In this document: piece by piece, positions 32,749-43,911 of the stretch
Layout of the letters: each line of letters begins with the position of its first letter
How positions within the stretch are numbered: the first letter of the stretch is position 1
Assembly: GCA_025506515.1 (NCBI GenBank)
Contig: CM046444.1
Coordinates: 69,977,068 to 70,041,067, forward strand
Length of the DNA: 64,000 bases
Direction: 5' to 3'
Source of the DNA: Flaveria trinervia
Taxonomy: Eukaryota; Streptophyta; Magnoliopsida; Asterales; Asteraceae
Program-made: the position numbers and the translations under genes
Notes under the pieces: model-generated
Seen by the model: the letters and a program-made list of their open reading frames with translations, nothing else
The model's database searches: none
Told to the model about the DNA's origin: nothing

Positions 32749-33449
32749 AGGCAATCCCATACGCATCTGCTATTGGATCCATCATGTATGCGATGATATG
32801 CACTCGACCGAACGTGTCATGCGCCTTAAGCATGACAAGCCGTTACCAGCAAAATCCCAGAAACAGTCATTGGATGGCTGTTAAGAACATACTTAAGTAC
32901 CTAAGGAGGACAAGAGATATGTTCTTAATCTATGGATCTGGTGATGAGGAACTTGTTGTAAAAGGTTACACGGATACGAGTTTCCAAACCGATCATGATG
33001 ATTCTCGGTCACAATCGGGATATATTTTCATTGTGAATGGAGGAGCGGTCTCTTGGAAAAGCTCCAAACAGGATGTGGTGGCTCTATCAACTATAGAATC
33101 AGAATACGTCGCCGCCTCATTGGCAGCTCAAGAAGCTGCATGGTTTAAGAAATTCATTTCCGATCTGGGGGTTGTCCCTTCCATTCAGGAACCCCTAGAG
33201 ATCTTTTGTGATAACGAGGGTGCGATTGCTCAAATCAAGGAACCTCGTGCTCATCAAAAGACTAGGCACATTGAGCGGAGATTCAACTACATACGAGATG
33301 ATGTTGAAAAGGAAAGATATGTATTCGCAAAGTTCACACGGATCAGAACATTGCGGATCCTCTCACGAAGCTCCTTGAAAAGGCAAAGCATGAAGGTCAT
33401 ACTTGTGCCATGGGACTTCGATATTCTAGTGATTGGATTTGATCTGTAA
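32745..33449 (+). pseudogene. C2-b RNase H
   Basis: The frame opens with YASAIGSIMYAMICTRPNVS, the RT-RNase H linker. RNase H motifs follow: GYTDTSFQTDHDDSRSQSGY, WKSSKQDVVALSTIESEYVA, FCDNEGAIAQIKEPRAHQKT and RHIERRFNYIRDDVEKE. A shift near 33315 replaces the C-terminus (the original ending is still readable as LGFDILVIG-like in another frame). Only about 60 bp separate it from the truncated 3' LTR. Confidence 0.88.
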
Positions 33450-33508
33450 ATTTTGTATTTGGATATGTGGAACTCTTTATTATTTGAATAAAATTATTTG
33501 GTTATACT

Positions 33509-34062
33509 TTCGGCCGCCCATCCAAGGGATTGGCCCTTTTCTTTTCTTGAACACACACACAAAAGCATGTCATGGACTAGAATCCTTTCACCACTCTCAT
33601 TACATGCAAAACTAAGAAACCAAAAACACTCTCCTTTCTCTCTCTAGTTCTCGGCAATTAGCAGCAGATTGGGGTCTTCTCTTTGGTTTTTGGTGTTCAT
33701 CTCCCTAACAAGAAGAGTGTTTGCACACAAGCTTGGGGTATACAAACTTGAGGGGTCGTTCCTTGGAGTCTTGGCCGATTCACAAGCATCATTCAAACCT
33801 TCCTTCGTCGACATTTTGGCTGGAGAAGGTAGTTCATCACAGCTTTATGAAGCTGTGATTTTATGTCACTTACATTTTGTTCATAGCTTGTTCATTCACA
33901 TATAAAGATCCTTTTGATTGGGTTTGTTTTTCCATCTTAAACATCATTAAGAACATGAAATTTTCAGATTATAAACATGTTATAATGCTATACTTCCGCT
34001 GCATTTTTCAGAAAGTTTAAAAGGTTAAACTTGTTTATTTTGTGTTCTATCAAACCCACCAA
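33509..34062 (+). mobile_element. C2-b 3' LTR, 5'-truncated
   Basis: Matches 29034-29573 of the 5' LTR nearly base for base (CTTTCGGCCGCCCATCC to CAAACCCACCAA). The first ~350 bp of the LTR and most of the 3' untranslated region are deleted. The right flank is a satellite monomer at CGTATTGGG. Confidence 0.85.
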
Positions 34063-35593
34063 CGTATTGGGTTTGATTTAATTAAAACATAATATTTCCA
34101 TTCGGGATAATTTAGTTTGATTACAATGAAGAATATAATTCAATTTGATAAGATTGATTTACAAGCATTTTTAGAAGGATTGAGAATCCAAACTTCATCA
34201 TAGCGGAGGTTGTTACATAAGGCAAGTAACTATTCACGCGAAAACTATTGTTGTTTTATTATTTTGATGCACGAATCAATAGTTACTTAATTTTGATTGA
34301 GATTCAAGAAAATGTTATTTACTTAGTAGTGTTACCTATACTTGACTCTAATTAATGTATTACTATTTTGTTTCTTGTTTGAGTCGAAATACATTCATTC
34401 CGCCACTTTAAATTCATTCTCAAATATTTTTGCGTGAATACAATCTTTTCTTGGTCCTTTACACAAAGTGTCCTTGCATTGAAGGTCAATAAAGGATTAT
34501 ATGCATTGATAATTGTCATTAGCAATAACATAGTGGATGTTTTAGACAAGTGTGTTTTAAGTTGGTTGTGGAGTGTTCTAGATAAGTTTTAGGTAGTAGT
34601 GAATTGATTTCAAGGGTCATTCGTATGGTTTCGTTTTATGTATAGGGTTTGATTTAATGTAAACATACTATTTTGATTTTGGAATTTTTATTGTGATTAC
34701 AATGAAGATTATAATTCGATTTGATAAAATTGATAGACGAGCATGTTTAGAAGGCTTGAGAATTAAAACTTTATCGCAATGGAGGTTGTTACATAGGGCA
34801 AGTAACTATCCACGCGAAAACTATTGTTGTTTTATTATTTTGATGCATAAATCAATAGTTATGTAATTTTGATTGAAATTCAAGAAAATGTTTTTTACTT
34901 AGTAGTATTACCTATACTTGACTTCTAATAAGTGGATCACATATTTGGTTTCTTGTTTGAGTCTAAAATACATTCATTCCACCACTTTAAATTCATTCTC
35001 AAATCTTATTGAGTGAATTTCATCGTTTCTTGGTCCCTTGCACCAAGTTTCCTTGCATTGACGGTCACTAAAGGATTCTAAACATCAATAGTTGTCAAGA
35101 GAATTAACGTAGTCAATTTTTAAGACAAGAGTGTTTTAAGTTCGTTGTGGAGTGTTCTTGATAAGATTTGGGTAGAAGTGAATTGATTTCAAGGGTGATT
35201 CGTGTGGTTTCGTGTCACGTATTGGGTTTGATTTAATGAAAACATACTATTTCCATTGGGGATAATTTTGGGTGATTACAATGAAGATTATAATTGGATT
35301 TGATAAGATTGATTTACGAGCATGTTTATAAGGCTTGAGAATCATAACTTTATCGCAATTGAGGTTGTTACATAAGGCAATTCACTATTCACTAAAAAGC
35401 AATTGGTTTATTATTTTGATGCACCAATCAATAGTTACATAATTTTGATTGAGATTCAAAAAAAAATTTATTTACTTAGTAGTTTCACATTCACTTGACT
35501 TCTAGTAAATCGATCAAATCTTTTGTTTCTAGCTTGAGTCTAAATACATTCATTCCGCCACTTTAATTTAATTATTGAATCTTGTTGAGTGAT
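34063..35593 (+). repeat. Satellite block 3
   Basis: Two full and one partial monomer of the same satellite, with anchors at about 34552 and 35131 (period 579). Shared private variants (GATTTAATTAAAAC, GTTCTAGATAAGTTTTAGG, TAGACGAGCATG) show that it is a duplicate of 26370-27896, not just another part of the array. Confidence 0.9.
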
Positions 35594-36331
35594 TGTCAGG
35601 ACCATTTAGGTACGGAGTACTAATTGATTTTGGCCGTATACCAACTCAAATAGTGCGGAATCCTATTTGATTGGCGATCCAATCAGAGAGAACAAAGTTA
35701 TGATCACTCTAACGATTAATGAAATGTTATGAATGATTAGAACACGATCAACTGTGATCTATGAACTTGGAACAGGTCTTCTTGAGTCTCTGGACGGCTA
35801 GGGTACGATTATGTGCATTGGTATTTGAATTGTTAAATTTATCCACAAATTAGGTGGTATTTATAGGTTAGGGTTTTCTATTCGTGCGACTGAACCATTA
35901 GCATGGTTCAGTCATGCGACTGAAGCATGCGATTGATCCATCCGCACGACTGAAGGTCCAGTTGTGCGACTGAGTCAATCTTATGTCTCAATCGTGCGAC
36001 TGATCCAGTCTCCTGGTTCAGTCGTGCGACTTGTTCATTAGCATGATGTATTCATGCGTATGGTCCATTAGCATGGTCCATTCGCATGAGAACTTCACAC
36101 GATTAAGTTTGAACATGTTTCTCAATCATTATTGACTAAGAATTATTTAAACAACCACAAACCTATATAGTTGGTTCAATATGCATTATCACACAATAAA
36201 CAATGAAATATTAAACATTATATGCATCAACCACACATTGTATTTCATTCATACCCTTTCAATTACACATATATGTAAGACATGAAATACACTTTACATT
36301 TAGCTCGTAAACTAGGTACCATGTATCTACA
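35594..36331 (-). mobile_element. C1-type 3' LTR of Acc copy B
   Basis: 738 bp. On the minus strand it runs from TGTAGATACATGGTACC to GGTCCTGACA. It contains the AGTCGTGCGACT array (35880-36095) and a TATAAATACC box. The polypurine tract GGGGGAGTTTG lies at 36332-36342. The left flank GTGAT is satellite. Confidence 0.85.
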
Positions 36332-36356
36332 AACTCCCCCATGGACCTAGTTTACG

Positions 36357-37923
36357 TCATTGTCTAACATTCTTCATTAGCCTTCAAACTTCTTGTACTT
36401 CTCCTCTCTTGTAGCTCCTGCATGTATCTCAAAAGAAAAACAGAGCCTTATAAGATTTTGAAACCTGAGGGCTTGTACAATGTCTTGCAAATCATAGAAT
36501 AATGGCCACTTGTATAAAGTATAAACATCATGAGCAGACAAGTTGGTCAGCCACATAGGATCAAATACCCGGATAGTATCCATTTGGCTCTCCTTTTGTA
36601 AGACTATGACCGCTTCTCCTGTTCTCCAATTGTAGTACCACCACTTGAAGTGTGGAGTGAAGTCCTATGGCATTTCCCTTAGCGGGATTCTTGACATTGT
36701 GCGCGAAGGACTCCACTTCAGCACTATCTTTGGCTTTCCAATAATGGGATCAACTTCAGACCGTCTGATGTACCTCGTCGGTTGTTGAGATTTGAAGTTG
36801 ACCCACCTGGTGTGGTACTCTTTCTTCAATGCCGCCTCAAACCAGCCTGACATTTTCTTTGGATTAGCATATAGCAATTTCAGGCATGCCAGCTGTTTGA
36901 GCTCAAAACCAGGTAGAGTCTTTAGATCATGTGGGAATCTAAAGTACTCTATGCCCTTCTCTCTCTTCACGGCATACACATTTAGATCCTCAAAATAAGC
37001 CCATGCGATGATTTTTCCTGACACCTTTAAGTGTTTCTTAACTTTGTACAGCTTGGTGTAGACATTAGGCTTTTGTGTAGTGCGCATGGCTCAGATCGCA
37101 GCAACACAGGCCACCCATTGAGCCTTTTTGATGTTGACATAGGCATTTGAGGCTTGGGCTTGATCCTCATTTTTCTTGAACTCTTGCTCCATCTGATCCA
37201 GTTTTGCAAATGTATCACTGATGAGAGTATCACCCATATTGGGAACTACATTTCCCTCTCTGTCAGCATACTCTAGACAGTGATCAGCAGTGACGGCCTC
37301 GATCTTGATTTCATCTCTGTCATTGAGCTCATCGTCACTTCTAACTTCAAAAGTAGGAGCGTCCTTGACAATCTCATGTTTGAGCCGGAACATCTCAGCA
37401 AGCTCGTCATTAGTAAGGTCATGAATGATTTCTCCTTCTTCCGGAGTATAGCTTACAGACCTTCTGAATATCCCTTGCAAATCAAGAATCATTGTAAGTT
37501 GAGACTTGATTTGCTAAAGGGGAGTAACATCATATTCATCTTGCTGAGATGATTGATCTGCTTGATTTAAACATGTAACACATCAATTGTTAGTAATTAA
37601 ACAAGACAATCAAACATTTGATAAAGATATGTAAACATTAATGACATAATATTAATACAAGATTCAAGTATAAAAGTTTTCAAACACATAAATATCTAAT
37701 CATTACTTTTGCCTTGAATAGCAGGCGCGTCATTCGGTAGGGCAGAGAATGAGTCTCCTTGGTCTTGATTTCTCTTTGTATGTCTCTCTTGACCCTGAGC
37801 TGAGGCAGATGTAGCTACATCTCCTTCTTCATCATCATCATCACTCTGCCTTTCCCTTGTCTTTTCATCATCACTGGCCTCATCATCATCGCTATCATCA
37901 TCTTCATCATCATCATCATCATT

Positions 37924-37954
<31 letters not shown>

Positions 37955-39695
37955 CCATCATCATCTCCTTCTCTTATCTTGAGTGGCTCAACCTTTGATC
38001 CCTTGAGCTTGAGCATGATGGTCTTGTTAGATACTTCCAACTCCTTTATTCTCTTTGTTGATTAGACTTTATGCTCCTGGAGTTGGGCAATTTGTTGAGC
38101 CTGCTGTGAGATCTGCTGTGCTTGGGTAGCGTTTTGCTCCACAAGCTGATGTAGTTGGGCAGTCTTCTCTTCATCAGCAGCCAACAGCTTCAGCACCATT
38201 TGGTTGAGTGCTGACAGCTATTCCTCTGCCCTAATGGGGGGCAGAGATGATCCTGTGGCGAATGTTGGGTGGAATGATGGTCCGGCTTGGTGGCTGGTGG
38301 TGGTAGTGGTGGCAGTGGTGAATATGGGTGGTGGTATATGAGTAGGTGGTGAAGGGTAGGCTGTAGTGGTGGTGGATGGAAGTGTGGTAGTGATAGGTGG
38401 TGTGGTAGTGATAGGTGGTGTGGTAGTAGTGGTTGCGGTGGTAGTTATGGTAGATGTGGATGTGGTAGTGGTGGCTGTAGTGGTAGCAGTGGCAGTGGGA
38501 GTAGATGTGGCCAATATGAATCTCTGCCTCTTCCCCTTTTTGCCATAGGGGTGAGCCATTCTCTTCCTCCTCGAGCCTTTAGACACAGTGGCTCCCCTTT
38601 GGCTGACAGGCAGGTCTGGGGTGTAAGATGGATCTGTAGTAGCCTCCCCAGACTCACCTTGGCATCCACCTACCACCCTAAGACCTCTCTCCGTGGTTAC
38701 GACCCGGCTCCCCACCGTTCGCACCAAAGGCTCATCATCAGTCTCTTCCTCCTCGTCCATCTGGAAATCAGGGTGAATGGGAGCAGACTCACGTCCACCC
38801 TAACCATCACCATCCTGATCATTATCGTGGTCATCTCCGTCGGAGTCATCGAAGGGTAGAGCAATCTGCTCAACGTCCGAGTCACTATCATTATGGCGCC
38901 ACTTCCTCCTTGTCGGCGCCACGTAGTCTTCCCAGGCCAAATGCCCAAACAACCTCCTTACAGGGGGCTTCACCTGCTTCCCCCTGTACACCTTCATCCT
39001 ACCCAGAGTGGTGTCATCCATCACCTCTAACATCATAACATCTTCCTTCTCCTTGGGTAGTTAGGGGAAGCTTCTCATCTATAATCAGCTGTAAGAATTG
39101 AGGGTACATACAAAAGCTCTTTTTCCTTTAACCTCAAGGTTCTCAATCATGTATGTAAAAATCATATTGGAGAAGCTGAAGGGGTGATTTAGTACCAGTG
39201 CCACGTAGGCATTCTGGATTTGGTCAGAGAGGTCATCGAATCCACCCCTCCTTGATGCAATGCACTTCAGAATGACGTGTGCTAAGTACTTAAGCTGGGG
39301 ACACATGTTGCTTTTGTTCAGCACCCTTGCATTGATGTCCCCAGAGTACATCTTGAGGAATCATCCCCGAACCGTCAAGAGGTGTAACCTAGTTAGGTGA
39401 GTAGCATCATCACCCAAATCCAGAACTCGTCGGAGGTCTACTGCTGTTACCTATATCTCATGCCCAAAATGATGTTGCGTATGCAGTAAGGCTCTATGGA
39501 TCTGTCGACTGATGCACCTTCCCAAAAGGCCTGCTGTATAGACCGGTAGGGTGTGCATGGTGCAGATATAGCCCTGTATATCCTAGATCTCCTCAGAAAT
39601 GCAATGATGTCAGCAAAACCTGCAGCATTCCTAGTAGTGGAATCCAGATGAGGACAAATGTTGTGCTTGGTGTTGATGATCCATTTCTCTACCAT
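36357..39695 (-). pseudogene. Acc copy B: longin-like/gag-like accessory protein gene, better preserved
   Basis: Same gene as copy A, in the opposite orientation. Exon 1 is 39695-37707 and exon 2 is 37560-36357. The start ATG (MVEKWIINTKHNICPHLD) aligns with that of copy A. Long clean stretches remain: FLRRSRIYRAISAPCTPYRS (39600s), the acidic linker, MAHPYGKKGKRQR (about 38560-38520), a Thr/Pro-rich run, then a poly-Asp run longer than in copy A (about 37990-37850). Exon 2 has TPEEGEIIHDLTNDELAEMF, KKHLKVSGKIIAWAYFEDLN and DPMWLTNLSAHDVYTLYKWP. A TAG at 38220-38218 lies at the same codon as in copy A; other breaks are private. A one-base loss near 36385 changes the C-terminus. No enzyme domain is present. 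Confidence 0.65.
37561..37706 (-). other. Predicted spliceosomal intron in Acc copy B
   Basis: 146 bp on the minus strand, GTAATG...ATCAAG, with the perfect plant branch-point consensus TACTAAC near the acceptor. Splicing is phase 1 and leads into the frame DQSSQQDEYDVTPL. Position, length and boundaries match copy A. Confidence 0.7.
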
Positions 39696-40004
39696 GTTTT
39701 TGTAACACAAGACATATAAACATTAGATTTTTCCATAATAGAAACTGTTGAACCTTAAACTTTCTTGACATCAGTCTGGTTCAATCGTGCGATTGAACCA
39801 TACGACTGAGTTAGTTGGGTGACTGAGTACGCGACTGACTTCAATCGGGCGACTGAGTATGCGACTAACTTCAATCGGGAGACTAAGCCTGCGTCTGAGT
39901 TCAATCGGGCGACTGAGCTCATACGCCTAGTTCATTCGGCCGATTGTGTCATTCGCCGAAATCAATCATGCGATTGAAGTTCATTCTGAGTGACAAGTCG
40001 TATA
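39696..40004 (-). other. Leader of Acc copy B, truncated
   Basis: Untranslated leader with an array of CAATCGGGCGACTGAG-like words (39780-39990). It is cut at 40004, where a C1 LTR on the plus strand begins. No 5' LTR or primer site of copy B remains. Confidence 0.6.
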
Positions 40005-40195
40005 TGTAGATACATATGTACCTAGTTTGTGAGCTTAATGTAAAATGTCTTTAATGTCTTACATATATGTAATAGAATGGGTTGAATGAAATACAATGTG
40101 TGGTTTATGCTTATAATGGTTAATATTTCATTGATTATTGTGTGTTAACGCTTATTGAGCTAACTATATAGGTTTGTGGTTGTTTACATAGTTCT
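40005..40195 (+). mobile_element. C1 (+) 5' LTR, left part
   Basis: Starts TGTAGATACATATG and matches the first 190 bp of the C1-type LTRs. It is interrupted by a solo G3 LTR, flanked by GTTCT on both sides (40191-40195 and 42868-42872), and resumes at 42868. Confidence 0.85.
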
Positions 40196-40864
40196 TGTAA
40201 CACCCCGAATTTCTATTTAAACGGAAGGAAAAGAAAAGTAAATAGAAAGAATAGAAATTATGCACAAGTGGTGGGGGATAAAGTGTACAAAGTACAAAAC
40301 CTTATTATTTTAAGGATTTGAGGGGCATGGTCGCCCATATCAATGCAGAAAGCTGCTTTTGCTCTCGGAGGAAGAAAGGAGAGAGAGAGAGCCCCGGTTC
40401 TAGAGAGAGAAAGAGGAAGAAGCAGCTTCAAAGATAAGTCTTCTCTTATACGAGTTCGGTTTCAGCTGGGTTTCAAGTTCTTGACCCAAGTTCTGGTTAT
40501 TTAGTTTTTGTTTTTGGGATTCAAGAGCTGAATCGAAGGTGGGTCTCGAACTTGAAGTGTGTTGCTCAAAGACTGCTCAAGGTGAGTTTCTAGAACCCCT
40601 CTTTTACTGATTTTCAACTGGTTTGGGGCTATTATGCATACTAAGTAAACATTTTAAAAGAAACCGTGAGTATACAGCTTGATGTTCGAAATGATGCATG
40701 TATGTATGTATGTATGTTATAGTGTTGATTATGGGTTAGTGATGATGTTTAGCATACTTAGATGTCCTGAGTATGTTAGATCTATGCTTGGGTATGATTA
40801 GAATGATAATTGGGTGATGTTGATAACATAGAAAATATTTCAGAATGTTTTGATGAACATGAAC

Positions 40865-41370
40865 AGTGGTCCATGCGCCTAGAGGTTGCTCATACGCCTA
40901 AACAATGACCCATGTGCCCAACATGAGTGGCCAGATGCCCAAGTGTTGGCCATGCGCCCAAGAGTGGGTCATGCGCCTAAACAGTGGCCCATGCGCCCAG
41001 CATGAGTGGCCAGACGCTCAAGTGTTGGCCATGCGCCCAAGAGTGGGTCATGCGCCTAAACAGTGGCCCATGCGCCCAACATGTTGGCCATGCGTCTAAG
41101 TGTTGGCCATGGGCCCAATGGATGGCCATGCGCCTAAAAATTGGCCCATGTGACTAAGTGTTGGCCATGTGCCCAAGTGTTGGCCATGCGCCTAAATAGT
41201 GCCATGCGCCCTAAGTGATTGAAACGGCTAAGTGTTGATGCGCCTGCATAGTGGTAAAGTGCCTGAAAAGGGCAGAAGCGCCCAAATAGTGCCTATGCGC
41301 CCAAACTGTTTTACACTTAGAACTTTATGCTCATGCGCTTGGAAGGTCCCATGCGCCCAATTTGGACTTG
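40865..41370 (+). repeat. CATGCGCCCAAGTGTTGGC array in G3 LTR
   Basis: About 25 degenerate units of (C/T)CATGCGCCCAA or CATGCGCCTAA plus a short spacer (AGTGTTGGC, CAGTGGCC). Spacing is irregular at 15-22 bp. The open frame at 40905-41099 is a by-product. Confidence 0.85.
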
Positions 41371-41689
41371 AGGTTTTGTAAGTGGTTTTTAAGGGGTATT
41401 ATGGGGAGATAGGCCTGGTTATGATGTGATGGCTTATGTTTGATGTGTGTTATGCATGTATGATGTGCCTATATTGGTGATGGTCTATGTTTATGATTAT
41501 GTATGTTCCTTATTATGTATGTATGTCTTCCCTTGGCTTTGCGTTGAACGTTAATAAATGTAATGAAAGTATTATGTAACGTAAAGTGGAAGATAATGAA
41601 AAGAGGAACGTAATGAATGAATGCATGCATGAATAAATGAATGAACAAATGAAAGGCTTGCAAGCACATGTATGAGGTGAGCGACTGTG

Positions 41690-42240
41690 TGTCGCAACAG
41701 ACCCGAAAGAGGTCCTTGTCGCGTACTCCGGTACCATGTTAGTCTTCGGACATGAGTCGGGGGTTTGGTTACATGAGTCGGGGGTATTGCATGAGACAGG
41801 ATACATATCGCGTACTCTAGTACTGTGTTAGTCTTCGGACATGAGTCGGCGGTTCGTGTTCAGACCCCGGCATAGTATCAGTCTTCAGACATGAGTCGGG
41901 AGTATTACATATGACGAAAGTGACGGATGATGAGATCCATGTCACGTATCCCGGTATTGTGTTAGTCTTCGGACACGAGTCGGGGATTTGTTTATCAGGC
42001 CCCAACATAGTATCAGTCATCGGACATGAGTCGGAGATATTGCATGAGATGAGATAACGAGGTGAGCGACTTTGTGTTGCAACAGACTCGGATAGTGTTC
42101 AATCCCTGTGATTGAGTCATATGGGATCTTTGTTGCGTATCCCGATGTTGTGTCAGTCTTCGGACATGAGTTGGGGGTTTGTGAGCAGGCCCCGGCACAG
42201 CATCAGCTTTCGAGCATGAGTTGGGGATATTGCACGAAAC
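41690..42240 (+). repeat. GTCTTCGGACATGAGTCGGGG array in G3 LTR
   Basis: Units with TAGTCTTCGGACATGAGTCG plus GGGGTTTGT recur near 41740, 41830, 41885, 41965, 42010, 42150 and 42205. Longer super-units contain TATCCCGGTRTTGTGTTAG. It occupies the same part of the LTR as the 115-bp units of G1. Confidence 0.75.
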
Positions 42241-42867
42241 AAGATTCGAGTAATAAAGAGTAATGAGCAAACTGATGAATGAACGTAAATGAATTATCGT
42301 AATAAAGTACTGAATAGGATCCTTGTCATTTGACCTCAGTAATCGTGGCTGTGTGTCATGAAGAGGGTAAAGTCTGACCAGATCTAGAAAGAGAAGTGAA
42401 TGATAATGTAATACGTTGAATGAACAAAGTTAACGAACGTACTGATGAAGATAATAATGATATTATCTGTATGACGTATGATGTATGATCACGAACAATG
42501 TAAAGTATAGTATGATTTGAAATAAAGTAAAGGACGGTTTTGACGTAAGTAAAGTATTTTATTATTAAAACTAGAACTCACTCAGCGTTGCTGACTTTTG
42601 TATGCATGATAGTTGGCAGGTATTTGTTGATGCTGAGGAGTTGCAGGCATGGATGCATAAGCTACTAGGAGCATTTTGAGGCTGGCATCCGTATTTTGAC
42701 ATGTCTTTGTATTTTGAGATGAAAACAAATGTTGTAAATGAATGAAATGGCATATTTTTAGTTATTAATGAAAGTTTTAAATTCTGCTGCAAAATAAATG
42801 TATGTTTATTAATGTTTTAAGTGCAATGAATGACCAACTGTGAGGTGCCCGGGAATGGGGCCTTACC

Positions 42868-43417
42868 GTTCTTAGTCAACAATGATTGAGAAACGTGCTT
42901 AAACTTAATCATCTGAAGTTCTCATGCGAATGGACCATGCTAATGGACCATAAGCATGAACAACTTCATGCTAATGAACCAGTTGCACGACTGAACTAGG
43001 AGACTTGATCAATCACATGATTGTGACATGAGATTGACTCAGTCGCAGGACTGAAGCCTCAGTCGTGCGGATGGATCAACCGCATGCTTCAATCGCAGGA
43101 CGAACCATGCAAATGGTTCGGTGGCACGAATGAGAAACCCTAACCTATAATACCACTTAATTCGTGGAAAAATATAAGAATTCGAATACCTATGCACCAA
43201 ATCCCACCCTAGCCGTCCAGAGACCCTAGAACACATGTTCCAACTTCATATATCGTAGTAAATCGTCTTACTATCATTATTAATGTTTAGTTTCATTCTT
43301 GGATTGATTTTACGTGCTTTTTCACTGATTGGATCACCAATCAAATAGGATTCCGCACTATTTGAGTTGGTGTACACGTAAATCAGTTAGTATTCCGTAC
43401 CAAAAACGGTCCTAACA
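42868..43417 (+). mobile_element. C1 (+) 5' LTR, right part
   Basis: Continues the C1 LTR from GTTCTTAGTCAACAATG to CGGTCCTAACA, with the AGTCG-type array at about 42890-43130. Confidence 0.85.
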
Positions 43418-43432
43418 AGTGGTATCAGAGCC
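43418..43432 (+). promoter_or_regulatory. Primer-binding site of the C1 (+) element
   Basis: AGTGGTATCAGAGCC directly after the LTR end, complementary to initiator Met-tRNA as in most copia elements. Confidence 0.9.
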
Positions 43433-43911
43433 TTGGCTCTTGATTTACGTGTGATTCAATCGATTTTGATATAAAATCATGTTTTTCACTCAAAAACGCA
43501 ATTTTTTTTTGTGTCAAGCAGTGTCTTATACGTCTCCAGGTCAAAAAGTTAACGTTTTCCGGCATACAACAATTAGGGTTAGTGAGAAATTCGTGTTTTT
43601 GCGTCAAAATACCTTAAACCTTCGAATTCTCAAAATTCAGCAGTTTCAGTCGCACGATTGGCTCAATTGCACGACTGAATCCATAGCATCCCTCATACGC
43701 ACGATTGGACTTAGTCGTTCATCCATTCATATGACTAAACTGCCCATTCGAATTGTTCATCCGCACTTGCCCATTCGCACGATTGAGCCATCTTCAGTTG
43801 TTCATTTACACGTCTGAGCCAACCGCATTGTTTAATTGCACGAAGTGTACATTCGCACTCCTTCAGGCGCACAAGTACACCAGCTTGTTCTAAAGTCCAA
43901 AGTTCATAGTA
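43433..43911 (+). other. Leader of C1 (+)
   Basis: Untranslated leader matching that of the minus-strand C1 copy. A CATTCGCACGATTGAGCC-like word array fills about 43640-43870. Confidence 0.7.

Larger units (their letters stand above)
40196..42867 (+). mobile_element. Solo G3 gypsy LTR with target-site duplication
   Basis: 2,672 bp from TGTAACACCCCGAATTTC to GGGGCCTTACC (terminal CA mutated), flanked by the 5-bp duplication GTTCT. It contains no gag or pol, and its length and ends match the G1 and G2 LTRs, so it is a solo LTR left by LTR-LTR recombination. Removing it restores a C1 LTR of about 736 bp. Confidence 0.88.

Noticed and set aside
40005..40195. This LTR piece as the missing 5' LTR of Acc copy B
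   Set aside because: It is on the plus strand, opposite to copy B, and continues after the solo LTR into a primer site and C1 gag.
40905..41099. Cys/Pro/Trp-rich 64-aa frame
   Set aside because: Translation of the CATGCGCCCAAG array in the solo G3 LTR.
43418..43432. Possible tRNA-like sequence
   Set aside because: Only the short primer-binding site complementary to Met-tRNA; no cloverleaf surrounds it.
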